From the NCBI GenBank assembly GCA_030040155.1, contig JASHUG010000360.1:1-48794 (forward strand): DNA of 48,794 nt, read 5' to 3'. The position numbers and the translations under genes were made by a program. Below the pieces are notes generated by a model. That model searched no databases. It was not told the origin of the DNA and saw only the letters and a program-made list of their open reading frames with translations. This document shows positions 39,917-48,794 of the stretch, one piece after another (position 1 is the stretch's first letter; each line of letters begins with the position of its first letter). The DNA is from Streptosporangiaceae bacterium (lineage in GTDB: Bacteria > Actinomycetota > Actinomycetes > Streptosporangiales > Streptosporangiaceae).

Positions 39917-40531
39917 ATGAGCATCGAGATTGCGAACGAGTCGGGGGTCGACGTCGACGAGGCCAAACTCGCCGACCTGGCCAGGCACGTCCTGGACGGC
40001 ATGCGGGTGCACCCGCTGGCCGAGCTCTCGGTCCTGCTGGTCGACGAGCCGGCCATGACCGAGCTGCATGTGCGCTGGATGGGCGAGGCCGGCCCGACGG
40101 ACGTCCTCGCATTTCCCATGGACGAGCTGAGGCCGCCGCAGCCTGGCGGCCACGGAGACGGCCATACTCCGCCCGACCCGGACGCGACCGAGACGCTGCT
40201 CGGTGATGTCGTCATCTGCCCGCAGGTCGCAGCCGCGCAGGCAGTCGAGGCGGATCACGACGTGCAGGACGAGCTTGATTTGCTGTGCACGCACGGCATC
40301 CTGCACCTGCTCGGATACGATCACGCTGAACCCGAGGAGCACGCCACGATGTTCGGCCTGCAGGACCGGCTGCTCGCGTCCTGGCGGTCCGACCAAGAGT
40401 CCGGCCAAGAGTCGGGCCAAGATTTCGGCCAAGAGTCCGGCCAAGATTTCGAGCAAGAGTCCGACCTAGAGTCCGACCGAGAATCCGGCCAAGAAATAGG
40501 CCTGGCCGACGGTTCGGAAGATTACGGGTAA
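39917..40531 (+). CDS. ybeY: Endoribonuclease YbeY with repetitive acidic C-terminal extension
   Basis: [22 protein letters not shown] (HGxLHLxGYDH). Confidence 0.94.
   Translation: MSIEIANESGVDVDEAKLADLARHVLDGMRVHPLAELSVLLVDEPAMTELHVRWMGEAGPTDVLAFPMDELRPPQPGGHGDGHTPPDPDATETLLGDVVICPQVAAAQAVEADHDVQDELDLLCTHGILHLLGYDHAEPEEHATMFGLQDRLLASWRSDQESGQESGQDFGQESGQDFEQESDLESDRESGQEIGLADGSEDYG
40391..40498 (+). repeat. In-frame 12-bp tandem repeat, about 9 units (consensus GGCCAAGAGTCC), encoding GQES/GQDF-type tetrapeptides
   Basis: gaccaagagtcc ggccaagagtcg ggccaagatttc ggccaagagtcc ggccaagatttc gagcaagagtcc gacctagagtcc gaccgagaatcc ggccaagaaata. Confidence 0.92.
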
Positions 40532-40537
40532 CTTCGA

Positions 40538-41899
40538 ATGGGCTGGCTGCTAGTCGCCGCGCTGGTGCTCATGGTGCTGGCCGGCTGGTGTACGAGCGTG
40601 GAGACGGCGCTGCTGCGCGTATCGAGGCTGGGCGCCAGGGAGCTCGGCCGGTCAGCCGCGGAGACGTCCGGCTCGCTGCAGGCAGTGCTCGCGGAGGTGC
40701 CCCGTTACCTCTCGGTGATCTTGCTGGCCAGGGTTGCCGCGGAGATCTGCTCAGCCGTGCTGGTGACGGCGGTGCTTGTGCACTGGTGGGGGATTGGCTG
40801 GCGGGCGTTCCTGGTCACGGCGATCGCGATGACGCTGGCTGCGTACCTGATCGCGGGGGCGGTGCCGCGCAGCATCGCCCGGCGCAACCCGGTAGGGGTC
40901 GCTTCCGCAGCCGCCAGCGTGCTCCGTCCGCTTGTCCGGCTGCTGGGGCCGGTGCCAAAGCTCCTGACCGCTGCGGGCTGGGCGCTGGCTCCCGGCCGCG
41001 GGCAGCGAGAGACCGGGTCAGATACCGAGGAGGATCTCCGCGGCCTGGTGGACCTGCTGGAGCAGCGGCAGATCATCGAGCCGGGCGAGCGCGCCATGAT
41101 CCACTCGGTATTCGAGCTCGGTGACACCATCGTGCGCGAGGTGATGGTGCCGCGGACCGACATGGTCTTCGTGGAGCGGCACAAGACGCTGCGCCAGGCA
41201 CTGTCGCTGGCGCTGCGCAGCGGATTCTCCCGGATCCCGGTGATCGGGGAGAACCTGGACGACGTGGTCGGGATGGCCTATCTCAAGGACATCATGACCC
41301 GCATCCATGAGCACCCCGAGGGCGAATCGGCCGAGACGATCGACTCGATCATGCGGCCCGCGACTTTCGCGCCGGAGAGCAAGCCCGTCGATGACCTGCT
41401 CAGGGAGATGCAGGCGCAGCACGTGCACGTGGCTATCGTCATCGACGAGTACGGCGGAACCGCGGGCCTGGTCACGATCGAGGACATCCTGGAGGAGATC
41501 GTCGGCGAGATCGCCGACGAGTACGACCGCGAGCTGCCGCCGGTTGAGTGGCTCCCTGACGGCACGGCCAGGGTCAGCGCCCGGCTCTCGGTCGAGGAGT
41601 TTGAGGAACTGTTTGGCGTCACCATCGACGCCGAGGACGTCGAGACCGTGGGCGGCCTGCTGGCGCACCTGCTGGGCAAGGTTCCGATCGCCGGCTCGGT
41701 CGCGACCGTCGCGGGGCTGAAGCTCACGGCCGAGAGCCTGGCCGGCCGGCGCAACCGCATCGGGACGGTGACGGTGCAGCGGATCAAGCCAGCTGGCGAG
41801 GGCGATGGCATCGCGCAGGCCGAGCACGGTGCGGTCGGCGACACGGACGCGCATCACGAGGGGAACGGGGTCGCTCCCGCCCGACGGCATCCCGCTTAG
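40538..41899 (+). CDS. HlyC/CorC-family membrane protein with CBS pair (DUF21-CBS-CorC_HlyC)
   Basis: N-terminal TM domain; MIHSVFELGDTIVREVMVPRTDMVFVE; VAIVIDEYGGTAGLVTIEDILEEIVGEI. Confidence 0.94.
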   Translation: MGWLLVAALVLMVLAGWCTSVETALLRVSRLGARELGRSAAETSGSLQAVLAEVPRYLSVILLARVAAEICSAVLVTAVLVHWWGIGWRAFLVTAIAMTLAAYLIAGAVPRSIARRNPVGVASAAASVLRPLVRLLGPVPKLLTAAGWALAPGRGQRETGSDTEEDLRGLVDLLEQRQIIEPGERAMIHSVFELGDTIVREVMVPRTDMVFVERHKTLRQALSLALRSGFSRIPVIGENLDDVVGMAYLKDIMTRIHEHPEGESAETIDSIMRPATFAPESKPVDDLLREMQAQHVHVAIVIDEYGGTAGLVTIEDILEEIVGEIADEYDRELPPVEWLPDGTARVSARLSVEEFEELFGVTIDAEDVETVGGLLAHLLGKVPIAGSVATVAGLKLTAESLAGRRNRIGTVTVQRIKPAGEGDGIAQAEHGAVGDTDAHHEGNGVAPARRHPA

Positions 41900-41973
41900 G
41901 CGGCGCGCAACCAGGTACTGCGAACCACGCGGCGAAGCATTCCCGCCCGGTACCGCCGGTCTACTATCGGCCT

Positions 41974-42327
41974 GTGAGCGAGGTGGGGGCGGACGAACCT
42001 GGTCCCGAGGACATCAAGATCATCACCCTTGCCCGCGCGGCCCGGGCCAGGGTCGCGGCCGCCGAGGGAGCCGCCGTTCGGGACGAAACCGGCCGTACCT
42101 ACGCGGCCGCGGCTGTCGCGCTGCCGTCCCTGCGGCTGTCCGCGCTGCAGCTGGCCGTGGCGATGGCGGTGTCCAGCGGGGCAGCCAGCCTCGAGGCGGC
42201 CGCGCTCGTGAGCGACGGCGGGTCGCTCGATCCCGGAGACCTGACCGCCGTTCGCGAGGTGGGACCACGCGCGGTTCTCTTCCAGGCCGCCGCCGACGGC
42301 ACGGTCCTGGCTACCTTCCGTCCGTGA
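41974..42327 (+). CDS. Cytidine deaminase-fold small protein lacking catalytic motifs
   Basis: ITLARAARARVAAAEGAAVRDETGRTYAAAAVALPSLRLSALQLAVAMAVSSGA resembles the CDA N-terminal pattern; position between CBS protein and era. Confidence 0.6.
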   Translation: MSEVGADEPGPEDIKIITLARAARARVAAAEGAAVRDETGRTYAAAAVALPSLRLSALQLAVAMAVSSGAASLEAAALVSDGGSLDPGDLTAVREVGPRAVLFQAAADGTVLATFRP

Positions 42328-43331
42328 CACGGCCCGGGGGGCGAGCCGCGGACCCGTTCACGGGCGTGTCTGCCCCGGTGGGACAACTCCCGTCCCCCTC
42401 CGCTGCCCGTCCCGCCGGCGGCGCCGTCGCGGTGCTGGCGGGTGCCGCGGCGTGGGGCAGTACGGGGACCGCCGCGCACTTCGCGCCGGCTGCGGCGAGT
42501 TCGGTCTCCATCGGCTCGGCCAGGATCGTGCTCGGCGGGCTCGTGCTCCTGGCGATCGCGCTGCGCACAGCCCAGGGCAGGCGGGCGGCAGGCGGGCTGA
42601 TCGCCGGCAGCCGCACGGTCCGCGGCTCCCTGGTGCTGGCTGCCACGGCCGTGAGCGGCTATCAGTTGTGCTTCTTCACTGCGGTGCGGATGACCGGCGT
42701 CGCGATCGGCACGGTCGTCGCCATCGGCAGCGCGCCGGTATTCACCGGCGTGCTGAGCAGGCTGACCGGCGGACCTCGGCTGGACCGCCGGTGGATACTC
42801 GCGACCGCCGCCGCCGTGGCCGGCTGCGCGGTGCTGGTCACCGGCGGCCGCTCGGCCGGCGCCAGCCCGGGCGGCGTGATGCTCGCGCTCGCAGCCGGAC
42901 TCTGCTATGCCGTCTATGCCGTGGCCGCAGCCCGGCTGATCTCGGCTGGCAACCGGGAAGCCACCGTGATGGGCCTGTTGTTCGGCGGCGGCGCGGTGCT
43001 GCTGGCGCCGGTCCTGGCCACGAGCTCGCCGGGCTGGCTGCTCACGTCGCGCGGGCTGGCCGTGACTGTTTATCTCGGCATCGTCACCACGGTGCTGGCG
43101 TACCTGCTCTACGGCCGTGGCCTGCGCACCGTGCCGGCACCAGTCGCCGTCACGCTCGGCCTGGCCGAGCCCGTGATCGCGGCGATGCTCGGGCTAGTCG
43201 TGCTCGGGGAACGGCTGACTCCGACGGCGCTCATGGGCCTGGTCCTGGTCGGGCTTGCCCTCGCCGCGCTCGCGGTCGGCGGCCGCCGGGACAGTGCTCA
43301 GGCCAGCGCGCCGCTCGCGCCGCCGGGTTAG
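42324..43331 (+). CDS. DMT superfamily (EamA) transporter
   Basis: Ten hydrophobic segments, GAAAWGSTGTAAHF, GLAEPVIAAMLGLVVLGERLTPTALMGLVLV; GTG start at 42324. Confidence 0.88.
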   Translation: MTRPGGRAADPFTGVSAPVGQLPSPSAARPAGGAVAVLAGAAAWGSTGTAAHFAPAAASSVSIGSARIVLGGLVLLAIALRTAQGRRAAGGLIAGSRTVRGSLVLAATAVSGYQLCFFTAVRMTGVAIGTVVAIGSAPVFTGVLSRLTGGPRLDRRWILATAAAVAGCAVLVTGGRSAGASPGGVMLALAAGLCYAVYAVAAARLISAGNREATVMGLLFGGGAVLLAPVLATSSPGWLLTSRGLAVTVYLGIVTTVLAYLLYGRGLRTVPAPVAVTLGLAEPVIAAMLGLVVLGERLTPTALMGLVLVGLALAALAVGGRRDSAQASAPLAPPG

Positions 43332-43364
43332 GACCAGAGCGCCCCGGTAGGGGAGAATCACCAC

Positions 43365-44339
43365 GTGGGAACGCCGTCGCGCCGGACACCGGGGCCGCAG
43401 TCGCGCCGGCATCCGGCAACGACCCACCGAAACCCCGCGCCGGGCGACTTCAAGGCTGGGTTCGCCTGCTTCGTCGGACGCCCGAACGTCGGCAAATCCA
43501 CCCTGACGAACGCGCTGGTCGGCGCCAAGGTAGCGATCACCAGCAGCCGCCCGCAGACGACCCGGCGAGCCGTCCGTGGCATCGTGCACAGGCCCGACGC
43601 GCAGCTGATCATCGTCGACACCCCCGGCCTGCACCGGCCGAGGACGCTGCTCGGCGAGCGGCTCGACAGCCTGGTGCGCTCGACGCTGACCGAGGTCGAC
43701 GTGATCGGCTTCTGCGTCCCCGCCAGCGAGCGGATCGGCCCAGGGGATAAGTACCTGGCCGCGGAAGTAGCGGGCACCGGCAAGACGCCGGTTGTCGCAG
43801 TCGTCACGAAAACCGACGAGGCCAGCCAGGAGCGTGTCGCGGCGCAGCTGGCCGCCGTGACTGAGCTTGGCGACTGGGCCGAGGTGGTGCCGGTATCCGC
43901 GGTCGCCGGATTCCAGCTCGATGTGCTGACCGACGTGCTGATCTCCCACCTGCCGCCGGGCCGGCCGCTGTATCCCATCGGCGATCTCACCGACGAGCCC
44001 GTACAGCAGCTGGCGGCCGAGCTGATCAGGGAGGCAATCCTGGAGGACGTCAGGGATGAGCTGCCGCACTCGATCGCGGTCGTGGTCGAGGAGATGACTC
44101 CCCGCGAGGGCAGGGACGACCTCATTGACGTACACGCGGTCATGTACGTCGAACGGCCCAGCCAGAAGGCGATCGTGCTCGGGCCCAAGGGCGCCAGGCT
44201 CAAGGAGGTCGGCACTGTGGCCCGCAGCCAGATCGAGGCGCTGCTCGGCCGCCATGTCTTCCTGGATCTGCGCATCAAGGTCGCCAAGGACTGGCAGCGT
44301 GACCCGCGTCAGCTGCGCCGGCTTGGTTTCGACGATTGA
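43365..44339 (+). CDS. era: GTPase Era
   Basis: GFACFVGRPNVGKSTLTNALVGAKVAITSSRPQTTRRAVRGIV; KH-domain QKAIVLGPKGARLKEVGTVARSQIEALL. Confidence 0.97.
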   Translation: MGTPSRRTPGPQSRRHPATTHRNPAPGDFKAGFACFVGRPNVGKSTLTNALVGAKVAITSSRPQTTRRAVRGIVHRPDAQLIIVDTPGLHRPRTLLGERLDSLVRSTLTEVDVIGFCVPASERIGPGDKYLAAEVAGTGKTPVVAVVTKTDEASQERVAAQLAAVTELGDWAEVVPVSAVAGFQLDVLTDVLISHLPPGRPLYPIGDLTDEPVQQLAAELIREAILEDVRDELPHSIAVVVEEMTPREGRDDLIDVHAVMYVERPSQKAIVLGPKGARLKEVGTVARSQIEALLGRHVFLDLRIKVAKDWQRDPRQLRRLGFDD

Positions 44340-44346
44340 CGGTGCC

Positions 44347-45369
44347 CTAACAAGCCGCCGACGGTGACGGCGCGAGAGCGGCCACCTCGTGTTCCCAGAA
44401 CTGGAAGTAGCCGGTCACCTGATACCCGAGCTGTTCGTTCACCGCCACCATGCGCTCGTTCTGCTCGGCATTCCAGGTCACGATGTGCCGCAGGTCAGGC
44501 TCGCGCTCGGCCAGCAGTTCCAGCATGGCCACCTTTACCAGCAGGCCCAGCCGGTGGCCGCGATGCTGCCGCGCCACCGCCGTGATCGCCTGCCAGCCCC
44601 ACTCGGGCTGGGAAGGATGCACGTTGACCTGAGTGACCGCGGCAACCTCGCCGCGAGCCTGGCCGACGGCGGCGACCGAATACCAGCGTGTGCCGCGGGC
44701 GACGAGCCGCTCCTCCTCCTCGTATAGCCGGGCTGCGTCGAACGTGGCCGGCTCGAAGGCTTCTTCGTGCGGAGCGTCACCGAGCGCCGTGTAGACGGCG
44801 CACAGGCCGTCTACCAGGTCCGCGGGCGCGCGACCGTCCCAGCTGCGCAACCCATACCCGGAGGCGTGCGGCTGCGCGGCGGCTCGCAGCGCCGGTATGC
44901 GCCCGCGCAGCTCCTCGGTCAGGTCTTGCCGGCGACGGACGTCGAGCAGGCCTTCCCGGCCGCCAGTGGCCCTGGCGAAAGCGGTGCCCGCGGCTCCGAC
45001 CCGGGTTGAGCTCATCAGCAGCTGCCGGCCGGACCGCGCCGCCTGGCCGGCCATGTGCGCCAGCAGCCGTCGCCCGGCTCCCCGCCGCCGCCGGGACGGG
45101 GCAACGATGATCTCGGCGAAGGCATTCACGCGGTTCTCGATCTGTGGCAGTGCGAGCGCATACGCTCCGACCGGCTCGCCCGCGTCATCGCAGGCCAGCC
45201 AGGTCTGCACCAGGCTGCCGGACTCACCGAGTGTCCAGAAGACCCGGAAGTCGGCTAATGGCAGCGGCGGGACGCCGGGGTCATCCTCAGGCTGGCCGGC
45301 GACGGTCATTGCATGGCACGCCCGGAGCCGGATGTCATCGGTACGGGGGTCGAACTGCTCGATCTGCAC
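44347..45369 (-). CDS. GNAT-family N-acetyltransferase (two GNAT-like halves)
   Basis: EIIVAPSRRRRGAGRRLLAHM and ITAVARQHRGHRLGLLVKVAML acetyl-CoA-loop patterns. Confidence 0.82.
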   Translation of the reverse strand: MQIEQFDPRTDDIRLRACHAMTVAGQPEDDPGVPPLPLADFRVFWTLGESGSLVQTWLACDDAGEPVGAYALALPQIENRVNAFAEIIVAPSRRRRGAGRRLLAHMAGQAARSGRQLLMSSTRVGAAGTAFARATGGREGLLDVRRRQDLTEELRGRIPALRAAAQPHASGYGLRSWDGRAPADLVDGLCAVYTALGDAPHEEAFEPATFDAARLYEEEERLVARGTRWYSVAAVGQARGEVAAVTQVNVHPSQPEWGWQAITAVARQHRGHRLGLLVKVAMLELLAEREPDLRHIVTWNAEQNERMVAVNEQLGYQVTGYFQFWEHEVAALAPSPSAAC

Positions 45370-45445
45370 GGCCGCCAGCTAATCGGCCGCCCGGCCGTGG
45401 CGGCAACTCATTTACCCGCCCGCCGCTGCGTAAGTTCTCTCCACT

Positions 45446-45465
45446 GCGTCCGAGGAGACGGACGC
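45446..45465. other. Perfect 7-bp inverted repeat GCGTCCG-AGGAGA-CGGACGC in divergent intergenic region
   Basis: Read directly; between GNAT (-) and zinc-ribbon/TerB-like ORF (+). Confidence 0.45.
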
Positions 45466-45632
45466 GCAGCGGTGGGCAACTGCTACCACGTGGTGCGCAG
45501 TCGGCGCCACAAGATCGCAACGAGTTAAATGCGCGAACGGACCCGGATCCCGTCCCGGACGTGTGATGATCCATCTACCTGCGCTGACGTCGGATAGCGA
45601 GGCTGGATTGCAGCAGGGGGGGAGAACTCTCG

Positions 45633-46256
45633 GTGGTTTTTGTCGGGTTTCGGTACCATTTCCGGATAACTGGTCAAGGGACCTTGCACTGCCAGCGCTG
45701 CGGCGGCGACCGCCACTACCGCCGGTGCACCGGACGCCGGTGGTTCCGCCTGCTCTTCATCCCGGTCATTCCGCTACAGCGGGTCAAAGAGCACGTGCAG
45801 TGCACCTCGTGCGGGACGCGGTACCGCATCGAGGTACTGGCTTTGCCGACGACCGCCCAGATGCGAGCGGCCCTTCCGGCCGCGACGCGCGCCGCCGTCG
45901 TGGCCATGCTGCGGGCCGGGGACGATCACAGCGCTCCCGCCAGGGCCTGCGCGATCGACCAGGTCAGGGTCTCCGGCATGCAGGAATACGGCGATGCCAC
46001 CCTCGCCACCGACCTGGCCCGCAGCGAGAGCACGGGCAGTGACGTCGCCTCCGTGCTCGGGACGCTCGCGGTTCAGCTGACGATGCCGGCTCATGAGTGG
46101 TTCCTCGCCGGCGTCGTGAGGGTCGGCCTCGCCGACGGGCCGCTCTCGCATGAGGAGCGGTGCGCGGCCAGGGAGGTCGCCGCCTGCCTGGGCCTGACAC
46201 CCGCTCAGGCCCTTGGCGTGATCTCGATAACCGAGGAGAGCGCCGCGGCTGGCTGA
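45633..46256 (+). CDS. Zinc-ribbon plus TerB-like domain protein
   Basis: CQRCGGDRHYRRCTGRRWFRLLFIPVIPLQRVKEHVQCTSCGTRY zinc ribbon; VGLADGPLSHEERCAAREVAACLGL TerB-like helices. Confidence 0.7.
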   Translation: MVFVGFRYHFRITGQGTLHCQRCGGDRHYRRCTGRRWFRLLFIPVIPLQRVKEHVQCTSCGTRYRIEVLALPTTAQMRAALPAATRAAVVAMLRAGDDHSAPARACAIDQVRVSGMQEYGDATLATDLARSESTGSDVASVLGTLAVQLTMPAHEWFLAGVVRVGLADGPLSHEERCAAREVAACLGLTPAQALGVISITEESAAAG

Positions 46257-46307
46257 TGGTGAGCGCGGTTTGCCCGGTCAGCGGGCACGGTAGGCGAGAA
46301 TGGGCGG

Positions 46308-47054
46308 GTGAGCATATACCGCGACGACGGCATCGTGCTGCGCACTCACAAGCTGGGCGAAGCCGACAGGATCGTCACGGTGCTCGGCCGCAAGACCGGG
46401 CGCCTCAGGGCCGTCGCCAAGGGAGTGCGGCGGACTAAGTCGCGGTTCGGCGCGCGGCTCGAGCCGTTCACCCACGTCGACCTGCTCTTGTACACCGGCC
46501 GGTCGCTGGACGTGATCACGCAGGCGGAGACGCTACGGCCCTATGGCGAGCAGTTGGCCAGCGACTATCCGCGGTACACGACGGGCACGGCGATGCTGGA
46601 GACCGCCGAGAAGCTCACGCCGGTAGAGAAGGAGCCGTCGATGCGGCAGTTCCTGCTGCTGGTCGCCGGCCTCCGGTCCCTGGTCGAGGCGGCCCATGAC
46701 CCGCGGCTGGTGCTGGACGCCTACCTGCTCAGGTCGCTGGCGGTCGCGGGTTACGCGCCGGCCCTGGACGAGTGCGCCGTCTGCGGCACGCCGGCCCCGG
46801 ACGCCCACGGCGGGCTGCGAGCATTCGGGCTGGCCGCGGGCGGACTGACCTGCCGGGCCTGCCGGGCGCCGGGATCGGCCACGCCGGCGGCCGGTACGGT
46901 GGCGTTGATGAGTGCGCTGCTGCGGGGCGACTGGACCCACGCCGATGCCAGCGAGCGGCGGCACCAGCTGGAGTGCAGCGGCCTGACCGCCGCCTACCTG
47001 CAGTGGCACCTGGAGCATTCGCTCCGCTCGCTTCAGCACGTCGAGCACGCCTAA
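46308..47054 (+). CDS. recO: DNA repair protein RecO
   Basis: [67 protein letters not shown]. Confidence 0.95.
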   Translation: MSIYRDDGIVLRTHKLGEADRIVTVLGRKTGRLRAVAKGVRRTKSRFGARLEPFTHVDLLLYTGRSLDVITQAETLRPYGEQLASDYPRYTTGTAMLETAEKLTPVEKEPSMRQFLLLVAGLRSLVEAAHDPRLVLDAYLLRSLAVAGYAPALDECAVCGTPAPDAHGGLRAFGLAAGGLTCRACRAPGSATPAAGTVALMSALLRGDWTHADASERRHQLECSGLTAAYLQWHLEHSLRSLQHVEHA

Positions 47055-47068
47055 GGAACCGTCTGCCG

Positions 47069-47896
47069 ATGAGCCGAGAGATCAAGCCGCCCTATCCGCA
47101 CCGAGAGGGAGCCCAGCCGCCGAAGATCCCAGGAGAACTCGTGCCGCGGCACGTGGCCCTGGTGATGGACGGGAACGGCCGGTGGGCGAAGCAGCGCGGA
47201 CTGCCCAGGACCGAGGGGCACAAGGCGGGCGAGTACGCGCTCTTCGACGTGATCATGGGGGCCATCGAGCTCGGCATTCCCTACCTGTCGGCCTACGCCT
47301 TCTCCACCGAGAACTGGCGCCGCTCGCCCGACGAGGTCCGCTTCCTGATGGGCTTCAACCGGGACGTGATCCGGCGCCGCCGCGACCAGCTGAACGAGAT
47401 GGGAGTGCGGATCCGCTGGGCCGGGCGGCGGCAGCGGCTGTGGCGCAGCGTGATCTCTGAGCTGGAGGATGCCGAGCGGATGACGACCGGGAACGACGTG
47501 CTGACGCTGCAGTTCTGCGTCAACTACGGCGGCCGGGCCGAGATCGCGGACGCGGCCAAGGCCATCGCCGACGACGTGGCGGCGGGGCGCCTGCAGCCGG
47601 GCAAGGTCAACGAGAAGCTCATCGGCCGGTACCTCGATGAGCCGGGGATCCCGGACGTGGACCTGTTCATCCGCTCGTCGGGGGAGCAGCGGACGTCCAA
47701 TTTCCTGCTGTGGCAGTCCGCTTACGCCGAGTTCGTCTTCCTCGACACACTCTTTCCCGACTTCGACCGCCGCCACCTCTGGCACGCGTGCGAGATCTTC
47801 GCCAGCCGGGACCGCCGGTACGGGGGAGCCGAACCCAACCCGCTACCGCCCGCGGCTGGCGAGCTGGGTAGCGAGACGGGACCAGACGGCATCTAG
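47069..47896 (+). CDS. uppS: Isoprenyl transferase / undecaprenyl diphosphate synthase
   Basis: [73 protein letters not shown]. Confidence 0.96.
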   Translation: MSREIKPPYPHREGAQPPKIPGELVPRHVALVMDGNGRWAKQRGLPRTEGHKAGEYALFDVIMGAIELGIPYLSAYAFSTENWRRSPDEVRFLMGFNRDVIRRRRDQLNEMGVRIRWAGRRQRLWRSVISELEDAERMTTGNDVLTLQFCVNYGGRAEIADAAKAIADDVAAGRLQPGKVNEKLIGRYLDEPGIPDVDLFIRSSGEQRTSNFLLWQSAYAEFVFLDTLFPDFDRRHLWHACEIFASRDRRYGGAEPNPLPPAAGELGSETGPDGI

Positions 47897-47924
47897 GCAC
47901 CGCGAGCCACGCCCCGACTGCTCG

Positions 47925-48794
47925 CTAAGCGCCGCACCACGCCGCCAGCGCTTGGCGCAGTCCGCTCTCGCGGTCGTCGCCGCCGGGGCCCGCGGCCCAG
48001 GCCACGTAGCCGTCGGGCCGGATCAGCAGCGCATCCGCGGGCGGCGGCGGGTCCATCGGCTTCGCAATCACAGCGGGAACGGGCCGGGTCCAGGCCTCCG
48101 CGACCGTCGCTGCGCGGTGGTCCCGGGTGAAGTCCAGCAGCACCGGGCGAGCCGCCCGCATCAGCTCGGCCACCCTCGTGGCGCCGCTGGCGGTCGCCAG
48201 TCCGATGTCCGGCATCAGCCGCCCGAGCAACGGGTGCGAGCCTGCGGCGCTGCCCGGCATCTCGTAACGTACATCCGAGCCCTCGATCATCTCGCCAATG
48301 CGGCGTGCCGCGTCCGGCTGCCGCAATAGCTCGCCGACGAGGTCGCGGACGGCGACGCTGAGCTCGTCGTCGCGACCGAGCGCGCGCTGGGCCCTGGTGT
48401 GCAGGAGCGTCCGCTCCGCCGCCGCATGGCGCTCGGTGTGGTAGCTGTCGAGCAGACCTCCGGCGGCAGCACCGCGAACATGCGCGCTGAGCTTCCAGCC
48501 GAGGTTGACAGCGTCCAGCAGCCCGACGTTCAGGCCGCCGCCGACGCCGAACAGGTGCGCGGCGTCGCCCGCGAGCAGCACCCGGCCCAGGCGGTACCGG
48601 TCGGCAACCCGGCTGTTGCCCACTGTCCTGGTCAGCCAGACCGGCTCGGCGAGCGGCAGCTCCGCTCCGAGTACCCGGTTCAGGCTGTCCTGCAACTCGG
48701 CCAGGGTCATCGCGGCATCGGCGTCGGCCGCCCGGCCCTCCTCCATCGTGGCCACGATGTAGATGCCGGGCTCGGCATGTGTATCAAGGCTGGT
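47925..48794 (-). CDS. FAD-dependent aromatic monooxygenase-type oxidoreductase (C-terminal part; runs off right edge)
   Basis: RVLLAGDAAHLFGVGGGLNVGLLDAVNLGWKLSAHVRG; reading frame stays open to 48794 (TSLDTHAEPGIYIVATMEEG). Confidence 0.88.
   Translation of the reverse strand, partial: TSLDTHAEPGIYIVATMEEGRAADADAAMTLAELQDSLNRVLGAELPLAEPVWLTRTVGNSRVADRYRLGRVLLAGDAAHLFGVGGGLNVGLLDAVNLGWKLSAHVRGAAAGGLLDSYHTERHAAAERTLLHTRAQRALGRDDELSVAVRDLVGELLRQPDAARRIGEMIEGSDVRYEMPGSAAGSHPLLGRLMPDIGLATASGATRVAELMRAARPVLLDFTRDHRAATVAEAWTRPVPAVIAKPMDPPPPADALLIRPDGYVAWAAGPGGDDRESGLRQALAAWCGA

Noticed and set aside
40391-40498. CRISPR-like array
   Set aside because: 12-bp contiguous coding repeats with no spacers; a minisatellite in ybeY.
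41805-42323. N-terminal extension of the 508-aa track ORF (41805..43331)
   Set aside because: The extension is low-complexity out-of-frame sequence over the CBS and deaminase-like genes; transporter start placed at GTG 42324.
42452-43750. 432-aa plus-strand ORF overlapping the DMT transporter and era
   Set aside because: Arg/Gly/Pro-rich out-of-frame translation crossing two clear genes.

Overview
High-GC actinobacterial chromosomal window, all calls made by reading the supplied sequence and ORF translations without database searches. (1) ~1-9.3 kb: a type VII secretion (ESX/Esx-like) locus. It has a YukD/EccD-type ubiquitin-like ORF running off the left edge, an EccC-type triple-ATPase, two small WXG100-family proteins, a WXG-domain large protein with a glycine/alanine-rich hydrophobic C-terminus (candidate effector/toxin), and three accessory ORFs, the last of which looks frameshifted. 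(2) 9.3-15.6 kb: malate synthase, HflX, an imidazolonepropionase (HutI) homolog with several apparent active-site substitutions, and HolA. (3) 15.7-26.7 kb: a probable inserted accessory block between holA and rpsT. It encodes GmhA, GmhB, HddA and HddC-like enzymes (GDP-D-glycero-D-manno-heptose pathway), a small transaldolase, an SDR epimerase, a DPM/GtrB-like GT2 with C-terminal membrane helices, and a convergent 1100-aa GT-C-like membrane protein. An ABC-F ATPase follows. I consider this the best candidate for an undescribed system: a Gram-positive heptosylation pathway. (4) 26.8-47.9 kb: the conserved rpsT-lepA-hemW-hrcA-dnaJ-rsmE-HIT-phoH-ybeY-CBS-(cdd-like)-era-recO-uppS block with insertions. 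These include a LAGLIDADG-containing intein in PhoH, a CIRCE site before hrcA, a sigma factor with a membrane partner, and a 12-bp in-frame tandem repeat in ybeY. (5) Right edge: C-terminal part of an FAD-dependent monooxygenase. No tRNA, rRNA, CRISPR or transposase was recognised.
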